Source of the DNA: Zygnema cylindricum
Taxonomy: Eukaryota > Streptophyta > Zygnematophyceae > Zygnematales > Zygnemataceae
NCBI GenBank assembly: GCA_037447655.1
Contig: JBBHKE010002200.1
Span: forward strand, 79,393-143,392
Length of the DNA stretch: 64,000 bases
Direction: 5' to 3'
In this document: one piece after another, positions 43,720-55,208 of the stretch
How the letters are laid out: each line of letters begins with the position of its first letter
Position numbering within the stretch: position 1 is the stretch's first letter
Translations under genes and position numbers: made by a program
The notes under the pieces: model-generated
The model's input: only the letters and a program-made list of their open reading frames with translations
Databases searched by the model: none
Told to the model about the DNA's origin: nothing

Positions 43720-44275
43720 GTAGTCACTGAAGACCAGAGAGAGAGCTAGAACCATGGCTAAGTATGCTTTCCAAGAAGACAAATAATAGGCTAAAAACAT
43801 AGTCTGTACCATTAAGGACTGTCGGCATCAAGATTTGATCCTGGTACCTACCGTCATTTAGAGAAAGCCAGTAGCTGTTAGCTTTATACTATAGTCTAGG
43901 AAGAATGCTAATATATATAGTGTACGATAGATATTTAAATATGTACACGCCGAAGATTCCATTTAACTGATAAAACGAAATCTTAAATCATAGAACACAC
44001 TGTACCCTATATACTGTTCGAAATAAATGTTACGGACATTTATTTCGACGGCCTTTATCAAAAGTCAACTTTGATTGACGGCCATGGTGCGAGCCGAGTT
44101 CTGGAATGGTTCCCTTGGCGGTTTTTGGACGCCGCCACTCCAGATGACACGTGGCAACATCGTACGGGTTTACGCAATCCTCGAAGTGCACGATAACAAG
44201 TACGGCTGTGACAGATATCACAGTTTAGGCCATGCCGTAAAAAAAGTACTCCGGCACCTGTACTTTTATGTACGG
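43720..44275 (+). repeat. Repeat R3, copy 2, cut by a MITE
   Basis: Follows copy 1 up to GTACTTTTATGTACGG, where MITE M2 begins at 44276. The continuation is not adjacent to the MITE's right end; a third copy with that part starts at 45774. Confidence 0.7.
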
Positions 44276-44478
44276 TACACCGTGAATCGTTATTAGCCTT
44301 ATGTACGCTATATCGGCACCCCAAAATTTTGACATTGATACCTAAAATATAATAAATTACACTATTTAAGGACGTGGACCATAATCTGCCACGTCTCCTG
44401 GCACTAAATTAGAATGAATGACGCTAATTTTTTCTATACACTAATAATTTCTATACGCTAATAACGATTCAAGGTGTA
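44276..44478. mobile_element. MITE M2 (TACACCG family)
   Basis: 203 bp from TACACCGTGAATCGTTATTA to CTAATAACGATTCAAGGTGTA, with TA at both ends. Nearly collinear with 56961-57170 along its whole length. Confidence 0.85.
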
Positions 44479-45650
44479 CCACTAAATTTTTTACACGTGG
44501 CAGAGGCCATGTGCCTTCAGACAAAGGTAACATTGAGCATAAAATCTTTGCCAAAAATATCTCGTCACGCTAAAGCACAGTACTTTTTTGTTTTCTTCTG
44601 CAGTGTGGTTTCACGCTCTGCGAAAAATATCTGCGATTAGATATGGATTAACGTGGCACAAGGACATGGTACGGCATAATTCGTGCAATGAAGTACGAAA
44701 ATACAGATTATACATTTAATGTGGTCGGTGTGTAAAATCTTTGACGATTTTCAATATAAGATCCACTCAGATGAAAATACGCATGCGAAGGCTTCAACGT
44801 GTGTCGCTATTAGTGCTGATAATTTTTTAGCAACTAAATATATCTTTTCTCCGTACACATTTGTCCGATTTTCAATCTGAAACCGCCAAGCGGAAGCTGA
44901 AAGAATTACCTTTCAATTGCGACCGTCAGATCCAGAATCTGACAAGTGTGTACATAGAAAAAACATTTTAAGTGGCGAAAAAAAACATTAAACCCTAATA
45001 GTGCCACACGGTGTAGCTTTCAATTTCCAAGGGCCATTAAATTGTTGTACTTACTGGAGTTATAGGAATTCAAGACCGATTTTGTCGTTATTGAATGAGA
45101 ACAGCGACGCAATCTGACCGTACGAAGGCATTAAATGCCTTCAACCGAAAATAATTTTTTTAAAAGGCGCATTTTTGTGCACTATTTCGGTGCTGAGCTG
45201 GCAATAAATTTGCCACTCTTTCGGAAATGAGCTGGCACTTCGAAAACGGTTCCCTCGCTGACTCAGCTTTTGCGAGATGAGAGCAAACCCTAATTCTGGT
45301 CACCAGATGTCAGTATGGTCCAGGCAAATAAAGACAATCCGACGCACTCCACACGTGCGAAAACGATCGTCTATGACGATGTTGAGCTAATTTCAGCCGT
45401 CCGATGGACCTTTTTTTTGGTTACGTTACTTTTTGCTTTTTTGCGTGAAATGATTCCGTACGAAAGGATCTTTTGCCTCACAGCGCCTGACAACAATAGA
45501 CTTTCTTTCAGAGTGAAGTATCCAAAGACCAAAGTCAAAGTCAAAGCGAAGATAAGATAAAAATATATTATTACCAAAACATGACCATCGGCAAAAATGT
45601 TTGAAGCATAGGTGACTAGAAACTTTCTATTTTGTCGCGATTCTGATGAG
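44479..45650. other. Intergenic stretch, no gene seen
   Basis: Mixed composition with scattered GTACGG and CACGTG motifs. Open frames at 45315-45560 and 45371-45661 overlap on opposite strands and have no recognised domain. Confidence 0.4.
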
Positions 45651-45722
45651 TACACCGCCAATCGCTATTAGCGTTGTGTACGCTAATCCCGTCCCGCTTT
45701 TTTTTTTATTTATTCTCAAATA
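45651..45722 (+). mobile_element. MITE M1 fragment, left end only
   Basis: Repeats the first 70 or so bases of 40084-40303 (TACACCGCCAATCGCTATTA through TTATTCTCAAATAG) and then diverges. Confidence 0.75.
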
Positions 45723-45773
45723 GCGTAGTTTATTCTATTTTTTTCTTTATTCTATTTAGGGTTATATTCAGTA

Positions 45774-46110
45774 CGTGCACGATAACAAGTCCAAAAGTGA
45801 CAGATGTCACAGCTCAGGCCATGCCGTACAAAAAGTACTCTGACACCTGTACTTTTATGTACATTACAGTCCTGTAATTGGTACCGTACTTCAGTAGCAA
45901 AGGGTTTAGAGAGGGGTTTAGGACTTAGAAAAATAGTAGGTAGCCGCCTCTTCCCAGAGTGCTTTTGTATTTATAGGTCATCTTTGGCGTGCTATAACTA
46001 AATTCTCAGAGGAGCAAATTCAGTGATTCTTTTTGTTGTGGACTCAAGGGAGTCCAAGCTACATAGGGATGTAGTCGGTCAGAGATTTTGCCTGCCAGGG
46101 TGGGAGCATT
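45774..46110 (+). repeat. Repeat R3, copy 3 (right part)
   Basis: Matches the end of copy 2 (GTGCACGATAACAAGT, GGCCATGCCGTA) and the right part of copy 1 (GTAGGTAGCCGCCTCT, GAGCAAATTCAG, TGCCAGGGTGG). Confidence 0.75.
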
Positions 46111-46343
46111 TATAAGGGAAAGTCAAAATGGGGGAATGTGTCCAAATACTCATATTTTATCTTTGCATTATGTGGGGGAACTGAGCACACAAAAAGTCTT
46201 CTTTCACACGGATGAATCTATACTGGGTATTTGACTGTGAGGGTGTTAGTCATTTGGGTTTTAATCAACTTGGAGTCGGCACTATCTAGATAAGCTTCTT
46301 TAGATCTGCGATTTTTGAGGGGGAATGGTGCCTATACAATTTC

Positions 46344-49300
46344 ATGGAGGTCTCTGAATTGCAGGTTAATAAAACAGGCTTCATATACTGGGAGACTATG
46401 ATCATAGGAGCTCTATTTGAAAAAAGGTTTTGGGGAATAGTACGTGGACAGGTAAGGCGTCCATCCCGTCTAGGCATCCCTCCAAGGTTTGAAGGAAGTA
46501 AATTCACCAGAGATGTAGATCCATCTCCAACGGAGGAGACAAAGGAATGGGAGGTGGTGGACAAAAGAATAAGAAGGAGACAATCACACCTATAGCAACT
46601 GGTTTAGCATTCATGTCACCTATTACGAGGAATGATGAGAATGATATTGATACATGGGACTATAACAATATGGCGACAATGCATTTCATCTTCCGTCATC
46701 AAACTTAAGGACTTGCATCTCCTCGTTTGCAAGTAGAAAAGGCATCTCATCTATGGGTGGCTCTCATAGAGATATACCGAAGTGGTACGATTCAGCAACA
46801 TCAGTTGGCTGATCAAAAAATAAGTGCATATGCATAAAAAGTGGGGAAGATGTTGGATTTTTGTAATGAGCTCGCAACACTTTTTATGGAGCTAGAGAGT
46901 GTTGGAAAAGTAGAAACTGAAAAGGAAAAGGTGAAATGCTTGCTCATGAAGTTACCAGATGAGTTCGAGAATATAGTCAACGGTGTGCAAGACTTGTAAG
47001 ACTCAAGGTGGATATGGGATTCAGTGGTAGGGATGATTCTCGTTCGAGAGAATACAATACAGATCCAAAGGGGAGGAAAGAGTGGGCAAGCCTTGGCAGC
47101 CGAGACTGATTGGAGGAATAAGGATTCTAGAAAATTGGTTAGAAATTATGGAGGGGGAGGGCAGAAAAATCAGACCGATGAGTTCAGACCGAGGGCTCCC
47201 AAAGGTTTGTGTCATTTTTGTAAGAAACCTAGGCACTATATGGCCGAGTGCACTAAGCAAACCGAACTTCGGTTAAAGGAGGGGCAGATCGGTGGACCTC
47301 CAAGAGGAAAGAAAAAGGCCCTTGTGACACAGGTAAATGAAGAGGAATCCGAGGACGAGGACGATGAACGCTTATTGGATGAGGAGTTGGAGGCGAAGAC
47401 CGAGGTCGAAATTCGTCCAAAAGAGATATGTGCTTTCGGAGGATTATAAGGTGAAGGAGGTTGGATTATGGATTCGGGTGCCTCCATGCACATGTGTAAG
47501 GACAAACACCTGTTCACTAAAATGATAAAGATTCCCACCGTAGAGATAGAGTATGGGGATGGGAGGGTGGTCACTACTACTTTGGTAGGATCGGTAGATC
47601 TGAAAGTCTCAATGGAGGGGAAGACATCCATAATGACATTCTCTGATGTGTTATTTATTCCAGAGCTAAACAAAACCTCATCTCAATGTCTGTGTTAGAT
47701 GATAAGGGTTTTTAGACTAGTAATAGGAAGGGAACCTTTACTATTAGCTTTGAGGAGGAAGTTTATTTCATTGCTAAAAAAGGTAGCCAAGGGATGTTTA
47801 GGCTGATTTTAAGGAATGAAAAGAAGAAAATTTACTATGTTGGTGATCATGATATTATGTTGTGGCATAAGAGGCATGGACATGTGCATTTACATAAGTT
47901 GAAAGAAATGAAAAAGATGGGAATAGTGGAAGGAATTCAGTTTGGAGAAAGTGAGAACCAAAGTGACTCTAGTGGTTGTGCCCAAGGTAAGGCACACAAG
48001 TTACCCTTCCCAAAGGAAGCCACTTATAAAAGAGAAAATGTTTTAGACTTGGTACACACTGATATTTGGGGACCGACCAAAGTGCCTTCACCCGGGGGTA
48101 AGAGGTTTATGACGACAATCACTCATGATTGGTCTCGGTATTCTAAAGTGTATATTTTGAAAAATAAATCAAAGGCCCCACAGATTTTTAAAGAATATAA
48201 AGCGTGGAGTGAGAAACTCCATGAAACCGCTATTAAGAGAATAAAGAGTGATAATAAGAGAGAGTATACCTTCAATCAGTTTGAGGATTTTATGAGAGAA
48301 AATTGAGTGCAATACCAAAAAAAAATTCCTGAAAATCATAAGAAAAATGGTGTAGCCGAGAGGTTAAATAGAACACTAAGTTATATTGCCAGGAGTATGC
48401 TGTCGGATAAGAATATAGGAAAGAGATTTTGGGCCAAAGCAATGAACTGTGCAAATTATCTCAAAAATTGAGTTCTTACTTCGGAAGTAAAAGGCCAAAC
48501 ACCTTATGAAAGATGGATCGGCCGAAAACCAGATGTTTCACACTTAAAGATTTTCGGTAGTCAATTGTTCAGTCTAGACACAGATCGATCGAATAGGAAG
48601 TTAGACCCTAAAGGAAAACCAAGATATCTGCTAGGATATGATGAAGATGTAAAAGGATATAGAGTCTATGATCTCAAGAGAGAAGATATAATCCAAGTGA
48701 AGCATCTAGTGGTTAAAGATGAACGGAAATCTATAAATCACTTTAAAGATACAAAGACAGCCAAAATCAGATTTGAGTCAGAAAATTCTGATGACTTTGA
48801 GCTTCCTAACTATCCAAGTTTTCGAGAAGATGATGATCTTGCAGGTACAGATCAGATCAAGAAGGACTCAACCGTGGAACCCCTAGTATCTGTTAGGATA
48901 TTGGGCGAATCGGCGTCTGATGAAATCGCGTCGTTTATGTGGTTATTTGGTTCATTATTATTTCGTTTAGTACTTTATTTTGTGTACGGTTGGTACAGTA
49001 CTTTCAATATTTATTGTTTCATATGGATCAGACGTTTGACAATTTGTTTCAATATTGGCGAAGAGCGACGCGATTCGCTTCATCGGAAATATTGAATGTA
49101 TACGGCGAAGCAACAGGAATTTTGTACAGCCGATCCTGCAACAATCCTGCCACATTCTTTTTCGGTTTACAGAGAGAGTTTTCTGGAAGGGAAGGTTAGC
49201 TCGAGTTAGCTCAAGAGCTGTAGGCTATGGACGGCCCACCTTTGCATGTATCTGGTCATCTTTGGTAGAGGGATTTAGGTTAGTATTGTTTCTTTGGTTA

Positions 49301-49848
49301 TTTGTTTTTTGTTTATGTAGAGTGTATTTAGTGGGTAAGTAGAATTGGGTGAATTAATCAAAAGTGACCAATGGAGTAATCTGTGTTTGTATTTTGGAGG
49401 GGAAAAAGCCTCCGGTGGAATATATGAAATTTGCCAGATTTCTTTGTTATCTATTTGTCGTGCTTCCGCTGTGGTGCATCTGTTGGTGTTCTTGTAATTT
49501 ATGTAGTTTATCTTTATATCAGTATCAACTCTCACGGAAGCGGAAGACGTGGTGGAAATAGACCCGGAATCGAAGGATAGGGGAGAAGTCGAAACAGTTT
49601 GGAAGAATCCACGGGAGCCATCTATTTCAGCAATAGAGTTTGAGGGAGGAAGAAGAAGCAGCAAAAGACTGCAAGAGAGACAAGTTAACAACAAGGTAAC
49701 CAAACAGTCTCACCCCGATGAACCACAAAATTATAATGAGGCAATGAACTGTCATGAGAGGAACCGGTGGAACACAACCATTAATGAGGAGAAGGCCTCA
49801 ATTATGGCAGCCGATACACGGGAGGTGATGGACTTTCCTCGGGTGTAA
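46344..49848 (+). pseudogene. Copia-C gag-pol, broken
   Basis: Gag fragments start at 46344 (GFIYWETMIIGALFEKRFWG). Further gag at about 46620-46990 (WVALIEIYRSG, VKCLLMKLPDEFENI) contains several stops. The zinc knuckle CHFCKKPRHYMAEC is near 47213. A TAA (about 47447) lies in frame just before protease (WIMDSGASMHMCKD). The integrase zinc region is LWHKRHGHVHLHKL...CAQGKAH, followed by the core (VHTDIWG), where the usual DNGGE reads DNKRE, removing a conserved glycine pair. A TGA follows at about 48304, later integrase at 48310-48900 and the RT N-terminus at 49550-49848. Not functional. Confidence 0.88.
48891..49521 (+). mobile_element. Solo LTR inserted in Copia-C
   Basis: 631 bp from TGTTAGGATATTGGGCG to CTTTATATCA, flanked by the 5-bp duplication GTATC (48886-48890 and 49522-49526). 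The Copia-C reading frame is restored across the insertion if the LTR and one GTATC are ignored, which confirms the boundaries. Confidence 0.88.
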
Positions 49849-50367
49849 GTGTTGTTTTTAGAAAGCTTTAGTCCTCTCTATGCCTTAGCTGTGCCCGAGA
49901 GAGAGTTGTTCAAAACTTAAGATTATTTTTGGTTGAGTTCGGTTCAATACTTACCGAAATTAGTGTGACAGTGAAGTTCGGAGTTCACGGTTCATTCACT
50001 CTTGGGACACGCGTCGTCACTTGAGAGAAACGCGTGAGTATGTCCTCCGTAGACGTACGGAAGTTTGGTAGGACCACGGGACTTCGTGAAGTCACATCTA
50101 CGGTGCCAAAATCCTCTTTTCGGAGGCTGACAGCCGCTGCCAACAAATGCTGACGAGGCGTGACTAGATCACTATCACTTTACGTTGTCTGAACGTCGGT
50201 GTAAATATTTGGTAGAACAGAATTTTGTCTATAGCGAATTAGTTGTGTAGTGTTGAGAATGTGGTTTATGACATACCTTCAGTATAGAGGTATACTCACA
50301 GTATTTGTTGTGTTAAAATGTTTGATGTACGGCCGGAATGCCTCCGTACAACTTAGTGTAGTTTTAG
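49849..50367. other. Intergenic stretch after Copia-C
   Basis: No gene or transposon end was recognised. The Copia-C homology stops at a GTAAGTGTTG sequence. Confidence 0.4.
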
Positions 50368-50440
50368 TAGTGGTGTATCGGTAAGGATTTGCCGATAACC
50401 GATATAGGCCTTTTTTCGGGTATCCGATAATCGATATACT
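50368..50440 (+). mobile_element. Fragment of the hAT-type MITE family
   Basis: TAGTGGTGTATCGGTAAGGA and the following 50 bp match the inverted right end of 31795-32669 (GCCGATA.CCGATAT.GGCC, CCGATAATCGATATAC). The other end is not visible. Confidence 0.7.
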
Positions 50441-50472
50441 TTTAGTATTTTTACAATTTTTAGAGTTTTTAA

Positions 50473-50875
50473 GGTTATTATCTCTTAATATAACCACATA
50501 TTATTCCACTCAGATAGTTTACCATCCCTAGTTTGACTGTACTCAAGAGATTTTTAAGGTTTTTTAGGGATTTTAGAGTTTTTAGGGTTTTTAGAGTTTT
50601 TAGGGTTTTTATAGTTTTTAGTATTTTTTCAGTTTTTATAGTTTTTTTGAGCTTTTTAGGTTATTGTCTCTTAATATAACCGCATATAACTCCACTCAGA
50701 TAGTTTACCATCCCTGGTTTGACTGTTCTCATTGCTAGGGTTTTTATGGTTTTTTAGGGTTTTTAGGGTTTTTATTATTTTTACAATTTTTAGAGATATT
50801 TAGGTTATTGTCTCTTAATATAACCACATATTATTTCACTCTGATAGTTTACCATCCCTGATTTAACCGCACTTG
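50473..50875 (+). repeat. Three tandem copies with TTTTTAGGG-rich spacers
   Basis: GGTTATT(A/G)TCTCTTAATATAACC...TAGTTTACCATCCCT starts near 50473, 50659 and 50803. Spacers are made of GTTTTTAGGG and GTTTTTAGAG variants, resembling the algal telomere unit TTTTAGGG but too degenerate to be a telomere. Confidence 0.8.
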
Positions 50876-51640
50876 TTGTTATCGGTATGATTCATTCAAG
50901 GTGCTGAAAACAATTCTCATATGATTGTTTGAGAAGGTCTTCATAATGTTGACAGCCACGATGGATTTGAGTACAGGTACATTAACCAAGGTAAGTAAAA
51001 AATTAAGGACAATAATGGTAGATTCTCAGCTTCAACACTTGAACAAAAGACATTAAAAACACTAAAAACACTCTTAAACACTTCTACTTTATCACTTCAA
51101 CACTATTTTGAAGGATTTTTTACACTCTCTTAACCACTTTTTCTTCATCACTTTTTTCAACACTGGCTAAAAAACACACTTCATCATTTTCTCTAATAAT
51201 AAAGAGTTTCTTAAGGGATTTCTTAAACACCTTTATCACTTTCTTAGAAACTTTCTTATACACTTCCTTAAATGGTTCCCAATTTTACACTCTAATTGTT
51301 GACCAACTTCTCAGGATTAATTTGAAATTTCTTTGTTGGACGAGAAGTGGCAGTTGGGTTTCTCATAAAATTAAAAACAATCAGAAAGAATTGGAAAAAA
51401 ACTAGAGGAAGTTGAGAGAAATTGAACAAGAAAATTGAAGAAGAAATATCGAACAAGGAAAATTAAAGAATTTTGGAGGAAAAATGAGGAAAATTGAAGA
51501 AAAATGGAAGAAAAATCGAAGAGGTCAATACCCAAAAGTGATGGTTTGTGTCAGGACTGTTTAAGGTTTTGGTTTTGATTCAAGGTTTTGGTTTTGATTC
51601 AAGGTTTTGTATGGTTCTGTGACTATTTTGGCATTTCTTG
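50876..51640. other. A/T-rich stretch, one candidate exon end
   Basis: A plus-strand frame starting ATGTTGACAGCCACG near 50948 runs to a strong donor (CAAG/GTAAGT at 50990), but no acceptor-bounded partner was found. The rest is A-rich with CACTTTT repeats. Confidence 0.3.
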
Positions 51641-51644
51641 GGGT

Positions 51645-51830
51645 TTGTGTTTGACTATTTAGGGTTTTGAGTTAGCCTATTTAGGGTTTTGTGTTTGACT
51701 GTTTAGGGTTTTGTGTTTGACTATTTAGGGTTTTGTGTTTGACTATTTAGGGTTCTGTGATTGACTATTTAGGGTTTCGAATTTTACTATTTAGGGTTTC
51801 GAGTTTTACTATTTAGGGTTGTGATTTGAA
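51645..51830 (+). repeat. 22-bp minisatellite containing TTTAGGG
   Basis: About eight units of GACTATTTAGGGTTTTGTGTTT, each holding one plant-type telomere heptamer. It ends just 70 bp from the 3' end of the DnaJ-like gene. Confidence 0.85.
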
Positions 51831-51898
51831 CATTTTGGCGTTCCTAGAATTATGCGTTGACCTATTTAAAATTTTGTGATTGACTATTTTTGGGTTTT

Positions 51899-54731
51899 CT
51901 AAGACACATGGAAACCAATAACACCCATTTTTTTTCCCGTTCCCATACAGCGAGAACAATAACTCAATCCACTTCCTCGACAATACCAGCACCTGTCACA
52001 AATCATAAACAAACAAATTAATGTCTGAATAATAAATAAGGAAATAAATGAGAAGTGAGGAGGGGGAGGGAGAGGGAGAGGGGGAGGGAGAGGGAGAGGG
52101 AGAGGGAGAGGGCGAGGGCAAGAGAGAGGGAGGGAGAGGGAGAGGGCGAGGGCAAGAGAGAGGGAGGGAGAGGGAGAGGGGGGAGAGAGGGAGAGGGAGA
52201 GGGAGAGGGGAGAGAGGGAGAGCGAGAGAGAGGGAGAGGTAGAGGAAGTTAAATAAGGAGATAAAGAAATAAACGCACCCATAAATTGATAATTTCTTTT
52301 TTTTTTGTTTAGGACGATCGAAAGAAGAGACAAACCGACAGACATTTTTATCGCTCGTTTGTAACATATAGAATAAGATACAAAGTATAAACCCCTTTAT
52401 TTTGTGTAAAACAATCTAAAGAAGAAAAAGGGAAATGGTTAAACTCTGTCACAGAATCACAAAATATAAACTCTTTATCTTTCTATTGAAATCATTTAAA
52501 GAAATAAAGAAAAAAAAAAGAGTTAACAACTGTCACAGAAGGATCGGAAACCAATTTCCTTTTTTTTTGTTATTATCTTTCTCTACTAACAATTTAAGGG
52601 GGGGGGGGGGAGAATCAACGTCTGTGACGGAATAAAAAATCAGCTTTTAAAAAGTTAGAATTTTTTTTATTTTAACTCAAAATGAAATTTATACAAGAAG
52701 CAGAAAAAAATACTTTAATTGTAAAACAATGTAAAGAAGCAAAAAATAATAAATAATAATAACACCTGTCGTAAAATCAGAAACTAAACAAAAATCATCT
52801 TTCATTTGTAACAATAAATAAAAGCTAATAAAAAAATACATACACATATCTAAAATCGATTTACGTAGGCGGACAAAAAAAAAATGACGAGCAAATGTTG
52901 GATAAAAAAGGGAAAAAAAAAAAAGGGGAAAGGGAAATAAATAAGTGGAGATCTTCTCTAAAAAAAACTAAATCCTTTGGGAGAAGCTCACCATTTGGGC
53001 CAAACTCCTTTTGGTAAAACGGTCAGCTCAACAAAATTTATTCGACCTGCCCGAAAAAAAAACCCCATACTTTGAAAATGTTGCTGTCAGACCAAAATAA
53101 AAAAAAAAAAATAAAAACGGAAAAAACAAAAACAAAAATGCAACCGAAAAAAAAAACTAGAAAAGAAGGTAAATTCGAGGGCGAAAAAAAAAAAAAAAAA
53201 ATCTGTCAAAAACAGATGAAGAAACAAAAAATGACAGCAGGAAAAAAAGGAAGTAAAAAACGTGTAAAAGATAAAATAAACCGCTTCAAATAAATAAAAA
53301 CAAAAGTTTTTATTCCAAAATCCTTTAACGGAAAGGACAATTAAAAGATTGTTAACATGACTAAAATACATATAATAATGTAACATTATATTTAAAAAAA
53401 CAAAATAAGTGTACATCATATATACTAAATGCATTATAACAGACATATATACACACTAAAAAAAACAAAAAATGTGCATACATATATACACATACATATA
53501 TATATATACAAATACAAATACAAAAGCGGAAATACAAACACAAATATAAATATAAATACAAATACAAATATATCGTACATATATATAATATATATGTATA
53601 TGCATATATAAGAGGGGAAATTGGTAAGTGGAGAACCCTTACCTCTTCCTTGACAACATTCGCACTTCACTCTCCCTCCCCCCCTACAAACCAGACAGGG
53701 GGGGTCAGGGGGGGGTCTCCTGTACCGGACCACCTCCGACTGTGGCACGGGAACACAAAGACAGAGGGGGGGAGGGAGAGAGTGGGAGAGAAGAGAGAGA
53801 GGAGAGGGAGAGGGAAAGGGAGAGGGAAAGGGAAAGAGAGAGGAAAATGGGCTTAAGGAAATAGACAAAGATCCTTAAGGAACAAGATCTTGGAAAGTGA
53901 AAATTAAAACTATGGTTAACAAAACTATTTAAAAATATTGAATTGGTATTAAACCGTTCCACAACATTTAATTCAAAAAGTCGAGAATTTTCCACTTCGA
54001 GTCATAATTTAACCAAATCGTTCACAAATGAAATTGTTGATATTTTTAATCAAATTTCACCACATTTTACCAAATTTAAACCCAATTTCGACCGATTTTG
54101 AAAAAAAAATCAGCAAATTTCATCACAAATATTCACGATTTTTCACCAAATTTCACCATATTTCACCCAAATTTCACTAAATTTACACCAAATTTCACAT
54201 AAATCACCACCTTTCACCAAATCAAAACTAAATTTTCCACCACAAAAAGTATACCAATTTGCACCGAATGTCAACTAAATTTCACTAAATTTCACTAATT
54301 TCAACGGATTTGCCATTTTAAAAGGGGAGGGACAGGGAGGAGAGAGGGGGAAGGAGGAAGAGGGGTGGGAGTGGTGACGGTGCTCTAATTCTGTGGTAAA
54401 ATCGCATAGTCGCCCAACTTAAAACAAATGCATTTTCTCTTGTTTTCTTATATATATATGTATTTAAAAAAAAGGACGGAAAATCTAACAGTGTCTTCTA
54501 ATTACTTTCCAACAATTCTGATTTTCAGAATCACAATTGCCTAAAAATGTAACCAGAAAGATTGCCATATTGCTCCCTTTTTTTTTTTTGGTTCTTCATA
54601 ATAACAACTCTAACCAAAATAAGTCTGGACCACAACCATCTTAGGAAACAATTCTTGATTATTAACAGTACTTCCCCCCTTTGCCCATCTCTCTCTTTCT
54701 CCCCTCTTCCCCTCTCCCCCTTCATATCCCC

Positions 54732-54766
<35 letters not shown>

Positions 54767-55163
54767 ATTCCCCCCCCCCCCCCCCCCCCTTTTAATCATT
54801 ACTGTGGCAATGTTTATTCATGAGTAAATAAATTTAGTACTCATCCATACTAAATAAATTTAGTACTATCCATTCAAAAAAAATGGCACCGTACTATATG
54901 AATTCTTACATTTCCATATTAAATGATTTATTACATAGCAAATAACTTATTACTAATCCAAACAAAAGAATTTAGTATGTATCCATCATAATTTAGTGCG
55001 TATTCTTTAATATCGCACTTGTTCAAACTAAATAATTTCGTACTTAATACGAATGCAAATTACGATTGACTGTATAGTTCAGAAAATTCAGTCTCAAACG
55101 CGAATTCCTTTTTCTTATTTATTTATTTAATTTTTTGCTTGCATTTCGCTTAAAACAAGCAAG

Positions 55164-55208
<45 letters not shown>

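Larger units (their letters stand above)
46340..49848 (+). mobile_element. Copia-C: decayed third Ty1/copia element
   Basis: Collinear gag, zinc knuckle, protease, integrase and the first part of RT, with no LTR identified at either end. It is interrupted by a solo LTR at 48891-49521 and ends in early RT near 49848. The gag start is approximate; nothing specific was seen at 46111-46339. Confidence 0.8.

Noticed and set aside
52048-52367. Open frames over the GA tract
   Set aside because: Low-complexity intron sequence of the DnaJ-like gene; only 51899-51992 is coding.
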